Source: Pedobacter sp. ok626 (GTDB lineage: Bacteria > Bacteroidota > Bacteroidia > Sphingobacteriales > Sphingobacteriaceae). Taken from it: a stretch of DNA of 64,000 bases. The notes below the pieces were generated by a model. That model saw only the letters and a list, made by a program, of their open reading frames with translations, searched no databases and was not told the origin of the DNA. The translations under genes were made by a program, and so were the position numbers. The DNA lies in NCBI RefSeq assembly GCF_900100435.1, contig NZ_FNEX01000011.1, positions 62,001 to 126,000 on the forward strand. The letters run 5' to 3'. This document shows positions 28,476 through 38,300 of this stretch, one piece after another; within the stretch, counting starts at the first letter, position 1; each line of letters opens with the position of its first letter.

Positions 28476-29366
28476 GTGAAAAAATATTATTTCCTTCTTT
28501 TTTTATTAATTTTTTCAATAAAATTAAGCGCACAACAAAAAACAATAATTTCTACACAAGAGCCTAAAATTGGCAAAAGTATTTTCGGTAATGAGGTGAA
28601 AAGAAATTTCTCGAGAAAGGGAGACTTCTTTGTGATGTGGGGGTATAACCATTCCTGGTATGCGAAAAGCGATATCAACTTTAAGGGTCCGGGTTATGAT
28701 TTTACGCTTAGAGACGTTGTAGCTCATGATAGACAAACTAAATTGACCTGGAAATATCTGGATCCAAAATCGCTAAGTATACCTCAATTTAATTTCCACT
28801 TTGGTTATTTTATCAAGGATAACTACAGTATCTCTTTGGGCTGGGACCACATGAAATATGTGATGGATATTCCACAAACGGTGAAGATTGACGGACATAT
28901 TGATCCTACTATATCTAATCCAAGCATTCCAACAGGTAGCTATGCTGGAGTATATAATGGTGAAATGCTAACTGTAAATCCTGATATGTTAACATTTGAG
29001 CACACAGATGGTTTAAACTACGCTAGTGTGGAGTTGGAAAGATATGATGATATTTGGGTTCCCCGTTCGCAGCGTACTTCATTAACTATGGAGACTGGAA
29101 TTGGCGCTGGTTTGGTGGTGCCTAGAACTGACGTTCGTTTATTTAAGGTGGGAGAAAACAATTACTGGAATGTTGCAGGTTGGGGTATCTCTGCTAAGCT
29201 TGGGTTTAAATTATATATGACTAAAGCACTTTACTTACAAAACAGTACAAAGGTTGGTTATATTGACCTGACTAAAATCCACACTACAGGCAGAAATGAT
29301 GTAGATGGCGCAAGTCAAAATATTAAATATATTCAGAATTATACGGTACTAGGTTTTCAATTCTAG
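28476..29366 (+). CDS. Putative outer-membrane beta-barrel protein, function unknown
   Basis: A 296-residue exported protein. The GTG start at 28476 gives a strong signal peptide ending SIKLSAQQ. An ATG at 28435 is out of frame. The mature part has regularly spaced amphipathic strands rich in Tyr and Trp (GDFFVMWGYNHSWYAKS, FNFHFGYFIKDNYSISLGW, LGFKLYMTKALYLQN) and ends with an aromatic residue (VLGFQF), the usual C-terminal barrel signal. I recognise no named family beyond an outer-membrane barrel. It sits between the sucAB terminator and a perfect 18-bp hairpin, so it is its own transcription unit. Confidence 0.75.
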   Translation: MKKYYFLLFLLIFSIKLSAQQKTIISTQEPKIGKSIFGNEVKRNFSRKGDFFVMWGYNHSWYAKSDINFKGPGYDFTLRDVVAHDRQTKLTWKYLDPKSLSIPQFNFHFGYFIKDNYSISLGWDHMKYVMDIPQTVKIDGHIDPTISNPSIPTGSYAGVYNGEMLTVNPDMLTFEHTDGLNYASVELERYDDIWVPRSQRTSLTMETGIGAGLVVPRTDVRLFKVGENNYWNVAGWGISAKLGFKLYMTKALYLQNSTKVGYIDLTKIHTTGRNDVDGASQNIKYIQNYTVLGFQF

Positions 29367-29407
29367 TATTGTATCCAATAGCTGTATCGTAAATTCAGGA
29401 CGACAGC

Positions 29408-29456
29408 ATAAAATGGGTTGTATCATGCAAATGATACAACCCATTTTATTTTTGTT
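29408..29456. terminator. Perfect 18-bp hairpin terminator
   Basis: Positions 29408-29425 are exactly complementary to 29432-29449 around a 6-base loop, followed by TTTTTG on the plus strand. Confidence 0.8.
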
Positions 29457-29490
29457 TTATATTTTAGCGCTTTGATCCGATCCTAAACAT

Positions 29491-30192
29491 ATGAAACACT
29501 TTATTTTTACTTTTCTTCTTTCTCTTTTTGTACTGAGTGGTTTTGCACAGCATGTAAACCAAAACTCTGGCTGGTTCTTGTTTTTGAATAGTACCAAGCT
29601 TAATGATAAGTGGGGATTGCATTTGGACGTTCAGTTAAGATCTGCTGATCACTGGGATGGGGTTCAGAATTTTCTGTTCAGACCGGGAGCAACCTATTAT
29701 ATCAACAAAAATAGCAATGCGACTCTTGGGTATTTGCTGGCAAATACCTATTTAAAAGGTGATGGTTTGGCTGATAATACGTTGACAGAGCACCGCATTT
29801 GGGAACAATATATCTATACGCATAAAATTAAACCAATTTATGCTCAGCATCGTTTTAGGTTGGAGCAACGTTTTGCGGAAACTGCTACCGGGGATGTCTT
29901 TTCACAACGACTACGGTATTTTGTGAGGTTTGTGCTTCCTTTTTCTGATCCCAAAGTTCCATTTGTTAAAGGACCATTTGTGGCCTTACAAAATGAATTG
30001 TTTTTCAATGTTCAAAATAATGACAAGCTAAATGGTAGACTGTTTGATCAAAACAGGGCATATGGTGCCGTAGGTTACCGATTTAGCAAGCGCTTTGATG
30101 TAGAGGCAGGCTACCTAAACCAATTTATTGATGGTCGTACAAGGAATACGACCAATAACGCAATTCAATTGGCTGTTTATACCCGGTTTTAG
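29491..30192 (+). CDS. DUF2490 domain-containing outer-membrane protein
   Basis: A 233-residue exported protein with signal peptide ending VLSGFAQH. The mature sequence matches the DUF2490 pattern: a W-F-L-F-L-N-S-T-K-L strand, LRSADHWDGVQNFLFRPG, TEHRIWEQYIY, QHRFRLEQRF, SQRLRYFVRFVLPF and a terminal barrel strand IQLAVYTRF. The family is predicted to be an outer-membrane barrel with no known function. It converges on the M1 peptidase gene, and the two stop codons overlap by 4 bases with no room for a separate terminator. Confidence 0.88.
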   Translation: MKHFIFTFLLSLFVLSGFAQHVNQNSGWFLFLNSTKLNDKWGLHLDVQLRSADHWDGVQNFLFRPGATYYINKNSNATLGYLLANTYLKGDGLADNTLTEHRIWEQYIYTHKIKPIYAQHRFRLEQRFAETATGDVFSQRLRYFVRFVLPFSDPKVPFVKGPFVALQNELFFNVQNNDKLNGRLFDQNRAYGAVGYRFSKRFDVEAGYLNQFIDGRTRNTTNNAIQLAVYTRF

Positions 30193-31847
30193 TTGGCTAA
30201 TTTTGTCTTAATGTAGAAGTTTGGATCTGCTTTAAAGGATTCATTACTGATGGCTTTGTCGATGGCAATGCTTTTCCAATTGGTAGATGGTGTGATCAAA
30301 CTGAAACTAGCCGGTTTTAGCGTTACTTTCACTGGCATGTCGAAATCCTTTACATCAGCTACCCATCTATATTTAAGTAGACCATTGGTGATTTGATATT
30401 CGAGTACTGGAATTTGAGTATGACGCAGGTATTGGTCAAAAATGTTGTTTAGTTTCAATCCACTTTGTGTAGCTATATAGTCTTCCACTTGTTTCGTGGT
30501 TACAGTTGTATGGTAAAAGGTTGTATTTAATCCTCTTAGGATCGCCCTGAATTTTTCGTCATTATCGATCAATTGCCTGATGATGTGCACGAGATTTGCT
30601 CCTTTATAGTACATATCGCCTGAACCTTCCTGGTTGACTCCATATCTACCAATGATGGGGATGTCATTTCTAATGTTTTTTCTGATTCCAACTACATAAG
30701 CCGATGCAGCATTTTTTCCTGATGTTGATTCGGTAAATAGGGCTTCGGAGTAATTGGTGAAAGCTTCGTGTACCCACATGTCGGCAATGTCTTTTGTAGT
30801 GATGTTATTGCCAAACCATTCGTGTCCGCTTTCGTGAATGGTAATGAAATCGAACTTTAAGCCCCATCCTGACCCAGACAAATCATTGCCCAGGTAGCCC
30901 CTTTGAAACTTGTTGCCGTAAGCAACTGCACTTTGATGCTCCATGCCGAGATGTGGGGCCTGTACAAGCTTATATCCGTCCTCATAGAAGGGGTAAGGGC
31001 CAAACCAATATTCAAAGGATTTGAGCATAGGTTTTACATCTGCATCCCAATGTGGGCGGGCAAGTGTACTATCTTCTTTTAACGACCAGAAGTCTAAAGA
31101 AAGCTTTCCTTTTTCGCCAGCATATTGATCTGTCCAATTTGAATACTTGCCGATATAGGTGGTTACATTGTAATTGTTAATGGGGTTTGCGACAAACCAG
31201 TTGTATTGCTTATATCCAGGTGGCTTTTCTACAGTGCTCCGCAACCTGCCATTCGAGATTTCTTGTAAATCTTTTGGAACGCTAATGCTGATCAGCATAC
31301 TGTCTACCTCATCACTTTGGTGATCTTTAGTAGGCCACCAGCAACTCGCACCAAAGCCTTGGCAGGCTACAGATACCCATGGATTGCCTGATTTGTCGGC
31401 GCTAAAGATGAAGCCACCATCCCATGGTGGATTTTTAGCAATAACTGGATTTCCGGAATAATGCACAGTAAAGCTTTCTTTTGCTCCTTTTTTAACCTCG
31501 CTTGGAAAGGTTACATATACTGCATTAAATTCACGTTTAAAAGAGAGTTCGGTGCCATGATAAAGAACCTTGTCTACTTTTAAATTGGCAAACAGATCGA
31601 ATTGTAACTTTCTGAAGTTTTGTGTGGCGGTAAACTTAAATTCATTGCTACCGCTGATGAACTTGTTTGGAATATCTACTTTAACATCTAGATGGTAGTA
31701 ATTGATATCATAGCAAGTACGGAGTGGACTAAGCGTGCCCCGAAGGCTGTCAGCCCTCGAGAATGGATCTTTTCCTTGCATCAGCTGCGCATTGGAAGTG
31801 GTTAGGCTTAGCATTAATGCCATAAGGCTATATAACAATTTCATCAT
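30189..31847 (-). CDS. Exported M1 family zinc metallopeptidase
   Basis: A 552-residue aminopeptidase-type enzyme with a signal peptide (ending LTTSNAQ). The zinc site is complete: HESGH at residues 338-342 and the third ligand Glu361 in VHEAFTNYSE, 18 residues later (HExxH-x18-E). The substrate-binding loop is GMEHQ at 301-305 (equivalent to GxMEN, with His in place of Asn). A Tyr-containing segment, GSGDMYYKGANLVH, lies about 80 residues after the zinc site. It has no long C-terminal ERAP-type domain. It is periplasmic or surface-located and likely trims peptides for nutrition. The gene lies 7 bases downstream of the CocE-type hydrolase gene, so the two exported hydrolases form an operon. 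Confidence 0.93.
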   Translation of the reverse strand: MMKLLYSLMALMLSLTTSNAQLMQGKDPFSRADSLRGTLSPLRTCYDINYYHLDVKVDIPNKFISGSNEFKFTATQNFRKLQFDLFANLKVDKVLYHGTELSFKREFNAVYVTFPSEVKKGAKESFTVHYSGNPVIAKNPPWDGGFIFSADKSGNPWVSVACQGFGASCWWPTKDHQSDEVDSMLISISVPKDLQEISNGRLRSTVEKPPGYKQYNWFVANPINNYNVTTYIGKYSNWTDQYAGEKGKLSLDFWSLKEDSTLARPHWDADVKPMLKSFEYWFGPYPFYEDGYKLVQAPHLGMEHQSAVAYGNKFQRGYLGNDLSGSGWGLKFDFITIHESGHEWFGNNITTKDIADMWVHEAFTNYSEALFTESTSGKNAASAYVVGIRKNIRNDIPIIGRYGVNQEGSGDMYYKGANLVHIIRQLIDNDEKFRAILRGLNTTFYHTTVTTKQVEDYIATQSGLKLNNIFDQYLRHTQIPVLEYQITNGLLKYRWVADVKDFDMPVKVTLKPASFSLITPSTNWKSIAIDKAISNESFKADPNFYIKTKLAN

Positions 31848-31854
31848 TATGAGC

Positions 31855-33732
31855 TTATGGTTTTAATACGGTTAGGGTAAGTGCCGAAGCGTTGTTAACA
31901 TCGTGAAATATACGGTGTGTTGCTTTTTGAAAATCTGAAGGTTCTGCCTGGTAGATATCCATAAATTTCTGAGGGTTTCTGTCGGCCAATGGGAACCAAC
32001 TATTTTGAACTTGCACCATAATGCGGTGACCTTTTTTAAAGGTATGGGCTACATCAGGAAGTGCATAATTCACTTTGGTGACCATACCTGGAACAAATGG
32101 TTCTGGCTTTTCAAAGCTGTTACGGTATTTACCACGCATGATTTCGCCGCGAACCAACATTTGGTAACCGCCCATAATGATGTTACGAGGGGTAGGCGAT
32201 GGGGCCGGACTATCTTCTGGATATACATCGATCAGCTTAACTACATAATCGGCATCTGTGCCAGTGGTAGAAACAACCAGATTGGCTAGAACTGGGCCAG
32301 TCAATGTAATATCTTCCGTCAAAACATCAGTTTGATATACTTTTACATCTGGTCTGCGAGCGGCAAAACGCTGATCGTCGATCATGTATTCGCGTGTCCT
32401 TCCGGTTTGTATACCATCCTGGTAAGGAACAGGGCTGTTGGGATCGCTTACATATTCGTCCCAACTATCAGTTCGCTGTACTTTATCAAAGCTCAGTTTT
32501 CCATTGGGCTGGAAGTAAAGCGTTCTATTTTCTGTTTCCTTTGGTGGCCACGCGCTGAATTTTTTCCATTCGTTGCTACCGGTTACAAAGATGTTTGCTT
32601 CGGCAGGACTAAAGCTGCCTTCGCCTTTCAAGTGATATTTAAAGAAGGGTAGCTCGAAGTTTTCCTGATAATAAGTGCTAGTTGGCTGACCAAAATTGAT
32701 GTCGCCAAAGCTGCTGCCGGTGCTACGTACCCAGCCGCCATGGTACCATGGCCCTGCTACCAGTATATTATTGGCGCCGGGGTTTTGCTTTTCTATGGTT
32801 TTGTAGGTTGCAAAGGTTCCATAAGCATCTTCCGCATCGAAGAAACCGCCAACTACCATTACGGCGGGTTTTACATGGCTAAGGTGTTGCAGGATGTTTC
32901 TTGCCCTCCAAAAAGTATCGAGGTTTGGATGTGCGAACAAATTGTTCCAGAATCTAATGCTATCGGCGAAATGTTTCTCTTTTAGATTTTTAACTGAGCC
33001 TGCTTCCAGGTAAAAACGGTAGATATCTTGAATTGGGAATTTAAAACGTTTAGGTCCTTTATCTGGTGTAATGGGTGTTGGTCTGGGTACGCCAAAAGTG
33101 CTCATAAATGAAAACGCATCGGCTAAGAATAGTGTGCCGTTGTGATGGAAATCATCGCCAATAAACCAATCCGTAACTGGTGCTTGTGGCGAGACTGCTT
33201 TTAATGCAGGATGTGCACCAGGCAAGGACGTGGTACTGTAAAACCCAGGGTAGGATATTCCATAAATGCCAACCTTACCATTGTTGTCTTTGATGTTTTT
33301 AACCAGCCAGTCTATCGTATCGTAAGTGTCAGAGCTTTCATCGATGTCCTTTTTACTTTTTTTGTTGGCAACTTGTGGTCTGATGTCGTCAAAATTACCT
33401 TCGCTCATCCATTTACCTCTTACATCCTGATATACAAAGATGAATCCTTCGCGCATTTCGGCTGGGAAATTACCTAAGCTTGTCTTGTAATTTTCTTCGC
33501 CATAGGGTGAAACCGTATAGGGTGTGCGGTTGAGTAGGATAGGGTATTTCTTAGTTTGATCCTTTGGGATATAAATGGAGGTAAAGAGCTTAATGCCATC
33601 TCGCATTGCTACGCGTCTTTCTATTTTTGTATAGTTTTGGCGGACATAGGCCGAATCTGTTTGTTGTGCGAATAGGGGAGGTGTTGCAAGAAGTACCAGT
33701 ACGGTAGACCAGAAGGATTTAAGGGTAAGCAT
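31855..33732 (-). CDS. Exported CocE/NonD family (X-Pro dipeptidyl-peptidase S15-like) hydrolase
   Basis: A 625-residue alpha/beta hydrolase. The start at 33732 (MLTLKSFWS) gives a signal peptide ending PPLFAQQ. An extension back to 33816 only adds a tail and would consume the divergent promoter space. Family marks: VAMRDGIKLFTSIYIP at the N-terminus, the nucleophile elbow GISYPG with Ser160, and a C-terminal jelly-roll (X-Pro DPAP C-terminal) domain around RPDVKVYQTDVLTEDITLTGP. Members hydrolyse N-acyl or amino-acid esters and Pro-Xaa peptides; glutaryl-7-ACA acylase is one. The substrate here is unknown. Co-transcription with an M1 peptidase favours a peptide-degrading role. It diverges from lpdA. 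Confidence 0.9.
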   Translation of the reverse strand: MLTLKSFWSTVLVLLATPPLFAQQTDSAYVRQNYTKIERRVAMRDGIKLFTSIYIPKDQTKKYPILLNRTPYTVSPYGEENYKTSLGNFPAEMREGFIFVYQDVRGKWMSEGNFDDIRPQVANKKSKKDIDESSDTYDTIDWLVKNIKDNNGKVGIYGISYPGFYSTTSLPGAHPALKAVSPQAPVTDWFIGDDFHHNGTLFLADAFSFMSTFGVPRPTPITPDKGPKRFKFPIQDIYRFYLEAGSVKNLKEKHFADSIRFWNNLFAHPNLDTFWRARNILQHLSHVKPAVMVVGGFFDAEDAYGTFATYKTIEKQNPGANNILVAGPWYHGGWVRSTGSSFGDINFGQPTSTYYQENFELPFFKYHLKGEGSFSPAEANIFVTGSNEWKKFSAWPPKETENRTLYFQPNGKLSFDKVQRTDSWDEYVSDPNSPVPYQDGIQTGRTREYMIDDQRFAARRPDVKVYQTDVLTEDITLTGPVLANLVVSTTGTDADYVVKLIDVYPEDSPAPSPTPRNIIMGGYQMLVRGEIMRGKYRNSFEKPEPFVPGMVTKVNYALPDVAHTFKKGHRIMVQVQNSWFPLADRNPQKFMDIYQAEPSDFQKATHRIFHDVNNASALTLTVLKP

Positions 33733-33830
33733 AAATGAGGGTTTTTTAAGACATAAATATATGGAATTGGTTAATAATTGACTGATATTCACATTAGGTT
33801 TCTTAACTTTACGCAAAAAAAATCCTTAAT

Positions 33831-35234
33831 ATGCAATACGATGTAGTTGTAATTGGCTCGGGCCCGGGCGGTTATGTTGGAGCAATCAGATGCGCCCAAT
33901 TAGGCTTAAAAACGGCAGTTATAGAAAAATATAAAACTTTTGGTGGTACCTGCTTAAATGTAGGTTGTATTCCATCAAAAGCCTTGTTAGACTCTTCTGA
34001 ACATTTTCACAATGCAGCCCATACGTTTAAAACTCATGGGATCAACCTAAAAGATTTGGCGGTTGATATGCCACAAATGATCGCTCGTAAAGACGATGTC
34101 GTGGCTCAAAATACTGCAGGTATTCAATATTTGTTCAAAAAAAATAAAATTGATTCATTTGAAGGTGTTGGTTCTTTTGTTGATAAAAACACCATCAAAA
34201 TAACTAAAGACGGTAAGTCTGAAACGATTACTGCTAAACATGTAGTCATTGCTTCGGGTTCAAAACCTACGGCATTGCCTTTTTTACCAATCGATAAAAA
34301 ACGCATCATTACTTCTACTGAAGCTTTAAATATTACTGAAGTTCCAAAACAAATGATTGTTATTGGTGGTGGTGTAATTGGCTTAGAGTTGGGTTCTGTT
34401 TATGCTCGTTTAGGAACTAAGGTTTCTGTGATCGAGTTTATGCCATCTATCATTGGTACAATGGATGCTGGTTTAGGTAAAGAACTGCAACGTGTGTTGA
34501 AAAAATCTTTGGGTATGGAGTTTTTCATGGGGCATAAAGTAACTGGTGCAACTACTAAAGGTAAAAAAGTAACGGTTACAGCAACTAATGCGAAAGGTGA
34601 AGAAGTTAGCTTCGACGCTGATTATTGCATCGTTGCTGTTGGTCGTACTGCATATACTGAAGGATTGGGCTTAGAGAATATCGGCATCAAGACTGAAGAA
34701 AGAGGAAACAAGATTCCTGTAAATGAACATTTAGAAACTGCTGTACCGGGTGTATATGCTATCGGTGACGTGATTAAAGGTGCCATGCTGGCGCATAAAG
34801 CGGAAGATGAAGGTATTTATGTTGCAGAACGTATTGCTGGTCAAAAACCGCATATCAATTACAATTTGATCCCTGGTGTAGTTTATACATGGCCAGAGGT
34901 TGCTTCTGTAGGTTATACTGAAGAGCAATTGAAAGCGCAAGGTGTTCAATACAAAGCGGGTTCTTTCCCTTTTAAAGCGAGTGGCCGTGCTAAAGCAAGT
35001 ATGGATACTGATGGTTTTGTAAAAGTATTGGCTGATGCTAAAACTGACGAAATCTTAGGTGTACACATGATTGGTCCACGTGCTGCGGATATGATCGCTG
35101 AAGCGGTTGTTGCTATGGAATTCCGCGCATCAGCTGAAGACATCGCAAGAATTTGCCACGCACACCCAACTTATACTGAAGCATTGAAAGAAGCGGCTAT
35201 GGCTGCTACTGAAAACAGAGCAATACATATTTAG
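33831..35234 (+). CDS. lpdA: Dihydrolipoyl dehydrogenase (E3)
   Basis: A 467-residue FAD disulfide oxidoreductase that reoxidises the dihydrolipoyl arm of 2-oxo-acid dehydrogenase complexes. FAD-binding GSGPGGYVGAIRCAQLG is at residues 9-25. The redox pair Cys41/Cys46 lies in GGTCLNVGCIPSKALL. The NAD motif is VIGGGVIGLELGSVYARLG, the second FAD motif is GVYAIGDVIKGAMLAH, and the catalytic His445 is in HAHPTYTEAL. Because the E1 and E2 genes are 5.5 kb upstream on the same strand, this E3 probably serves the 2-oxoglutarate complex, and possibly others. It is monocistronic, with two hairpins after it. Confidence 0.97.
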   Translation: MQYDVVVIGSGPGGYVGAIRCAQLGLKTAVIEKYKTFGGTCLNVGCIPSKALLDSSEHFHNAAHTFKTHGINLKDLAVDMPQMIARKDDVVAQNTAGIQYLFKKNKIDSFEGVGSFVDKNTIKITKDGKSETITAKHVVIASGSKPTALPFLPIDKKRIITSTEALNITEVPKQMIVIGGGVIGLELGSVYARLGTKVSVIEFMPSIIGTMDAGLGKELQRVLKKSLGMEFFMGHKVTGATTKGKKVTVTATNAKGEEVSFDADYCIVAVGRTAYTEGLGLENIGIKTEERGNKIPVNEHLETAVPGVYAIGDVIKGAMLAHKAEDEGIYVAERIAGQKPHINYNLIPGVVYTWPEVASVGYTEEQLKAQGVQYKAGSFPFKASGRAKASMDTDGFVKVLADAKTDEILGVHMIGPRAADMIAEAVVAMEFRASAEDIARICHAHPTYTEALKEAAMAATENRAIHI

Positions 35235-35255
35235 TATCTGTTTTACAGAATAAGA

Positions 35256-35288
35256 AAAGTCGGAAGATTAATCTTCCGGCTTTTTTTT
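35256..35288 (+). terminator. Rho-independent terminator of lpdA
   Basis: GTCGGAAGAT pairs with ATCTTCCGGC around TA (one T·G pair), followed by eight Ts. Confidence 0.85.
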
Positions 35289-35304
35289 GCGCTTTCGTCA
35301 TCAT

Positions 35305-35336
35305 AAAAAAAGCGGAACCGTTTAGGGTTCCGCTTT
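35305..35336. terminator. Bidirectional terminator between lpdA and the efflux operon
   Basis: AAAAAGCGGAACC pairs perfectly with GGTTCCGCTTTTT. There are As before and Ts after the stem, so it can work for the minus-strand efflux operon as well as lpdA read-through. Confidence 0.85.
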
Positions 35337-35356
35337 TTGCTAATCAGCTTAAGCTA

Positions 35357-38300
35357 TTAATGAACATGGTCCATTTCATACTCTTTCACTTCTTTATGCG
35401 TATAAGGCTCTTCCAATAATTCATCAATGGTTTTGCCTTTTTTGTTAAATCCAAAGTAATTCAGAATGTTGTCAAATACTTGATACATTACCGGAACCAC
35501 GATAAGGGTTAAGAATAACGAACTGGTTAGACCACCAACGATTACCCATGCCAAACCATTTTTCCATTCTGCACCAGCACCACTCGCTAATGCAATTGGT
35601 AACATACCAATAACCATGGCGATGGTTGTCATCAAGATTGGACGTAAACGTGCGTGGTTAGCAAGAACTAAAGCTTCGTGAGTAGATTTTCCTTCTGCTT
35701 TCATCTGGTTGGTAAAATCGACCAGGATGATCGCATTCTTGGCCACCAAACCGATCAACATGATCAATCCTAAGATGGTAAAGATACCTAGTGACTGGTT
35801 TGCTAAAGCAAGTGCCAATAGGGCTCCGATAACCGATAATGGGATCGAGAACATTACTACCAGAGGGTAAACAAAACTGTCGTACAACGCAACCATGATC
35901 AGGTATACCAATATAATAGATGCCAATAAAGCAATACCTAATGTACCGAAACCTTCACTTTGGTTTTCCTGATCACCGCCCCAAACATAAGATACGCCAG
36001 TAGGTTTTTTCAATTCGCCGCTTTTTTCCAGATCTTCCAGTTTTTTCTGGAATTCAGATACGATGGTACCAGTTGGTCTACCGATAGACTGTGCTTGTAC
36101 GGTTACTGATGTACTCTTATCACGCCTTTCTAGTTGACTTGGGCCTGAACCTTCTTTAATCTCCGCAAACTGCGATAATTTAACCTGTTGACCGTTAGCA
36201 TTGATAAAGATCAGATTTCTTACATCGTCAATGTTTTTACGGTTAAACGCCTGGTAACGGATATTGATGTCGTACTCATACTCACCCTGGCGGAATTTAC
36301 CATCTGTGTTACCGCTAAATGCAGTTTGCATGGTTGTACCAACCGTTTGTAAGGTTAAGCCTAAAGCAGCCATCTTATCACGATCTACCTGAACATTAAT
36401 TTCCGGACTACCCTTCTCTACAGATAATTTTATTTCCGCAGAACCTTTAATACCAGCAAGCGCTTTTTTCGCACCTTCAGCATATTTTAAGGCACTTTCT
36501 AAATCAGGTCCCATTACCACCAGTTGGATCGGTGCATTTTCTGCAATACCCAAAATACTGATTGGAACTGTTTTTACTTTCGCTCCTACTAAGTAGTGAG
36601 AAAGCTCACGACTAATTTTAGTTGCATATATACTTGATTCGTCTGCTCGATCTTTACGATCCACCAATTTAACATTGATCTCTGATTTGTAGGCCGTTGC
36701 TTGTGTAGCACCCATGTCTCCACTAGATTGGCCAACAGTAGTGATCATTTGTGTGATCTCTTTTTTCTTACTTAAGAAAGCCTCTGCTCTTTGAGTTACC
36801 TGATTGGTTTTCTCAATGGAAGCATCTTTCGGTAATTCTATCTGAACAAGGAATTCTCCTTTATCACTCTTAGGGAAAAACTCTGAACCGATATAACCAC
36901 CTATGGTTAACCCGCAAGAGCTTAACAGCAATAAGAATACACCGATAAGTGTAATTGCTTTGTGCTTTAATGTCCATTCCAGAATACCTGTAATCCATAC
37001 GGTGAAAGTATGTAGTTGTTTTTCGAACCATAAAATGAAACGTCCGAAAGCATTTTTACCTTCGATTTTTTCCAGTTTACCGAATCTTGATGATAGGAGT
37101 GGAACGATGGTAAATGAGGCGAGAAGCGAGAGCAATGTCGCGATAATTACCACCACACAGAACTGACGAAGGATGTTGGAAACCAAACCTGAACTTACTG
37201 TAATCGGAAAGAATACAACCACAATTACCAATGTGATGGAGACAACGGTGAAGCCAATCTCGCTGGTTGCGTCGTAGGCTGCACGTACTTTGTTTTTACC
37301 CATCTCCATGTGTCTGTAGATGTTTTCCAATACCACAATCGCATCATCCACAAGGATACCTACCACAAGTGATAAGCCTAATAGTGACATCAGGTTTAGC
37401 GTATAACCCAATAAGCTGATTCCGATAAATGTTGCGATTAGTGAAGCTGGAATGGCAACCATTACAATTGCAGCGTTACGTAAACTGTGCAAGAAGAAAA
37501 GCATTACAAACGCAACCAGGATAATCGCAAGGATTAAATCGTGGATTACAGCATCTGCAGATTCTAATGTAAATATCGAACTGTCGTTTACAATTTTGAT
37601 GTTTAGGTTGTTTACCGCATAATCCTTTTGTAGAGTTTCGATCGTTTTGTGCATTTGCTTACTTACCTCTACCGCATTGGCATCAGTTTGTTTAATAATC
37701 TGCACTGCAATTGCACCATTTCTGTCGATACGTGCGATCTTCTCTACTTCTTTTTGTGCATCCTGTACATCGGCTACATCCTTTAAACGGATTTGAGCAC
37801 CTGCTTTACTGGTTGCAACAACCAGGTTTCTTAACTCATCTACATTTTTGTATTTACCAGATAGACGGATCAAGATATCCTCATCACTGGTTTTCACACT
37901 TCCTGTAGGGAAATCCAGGTTGGAACTTAAAATAGCTTGTTGAATTTGAGGAATAGATAATCCGTAACCTTGAATTTTATCAGCATTTAATCCTACTTCA
38001 ATTTCACGTTCCTGTCCACCAACTAAGTTTACCTGAGCTACACCACTTACCCTTGATAGGATAGGTGCAATACGCTTATCCATCAAATCGTAAAACGAAG
38101 CATCATCCATCTTTGCAGATGCTGACATGGTAATTACTGGTAAGTCATCCAACGAGAACTTATTTAACGAAGGTGGTTTTACATCAGTAGGTAAATCAGC
38201 TAATATCGCATTTACTTTACGTTGGGCATCATTTAATGATAAATCGATATCCGCCTGAGCCGTTAACGTAATGGTTACTACTGATAAACTTTCATAAGAA

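Noticed and set aside
33733..33816. Earlier start of the CocE-type hydrolase
   Set aside because: It would precede a clean signal peptide and occupy the divergent promoter region of lpdA.
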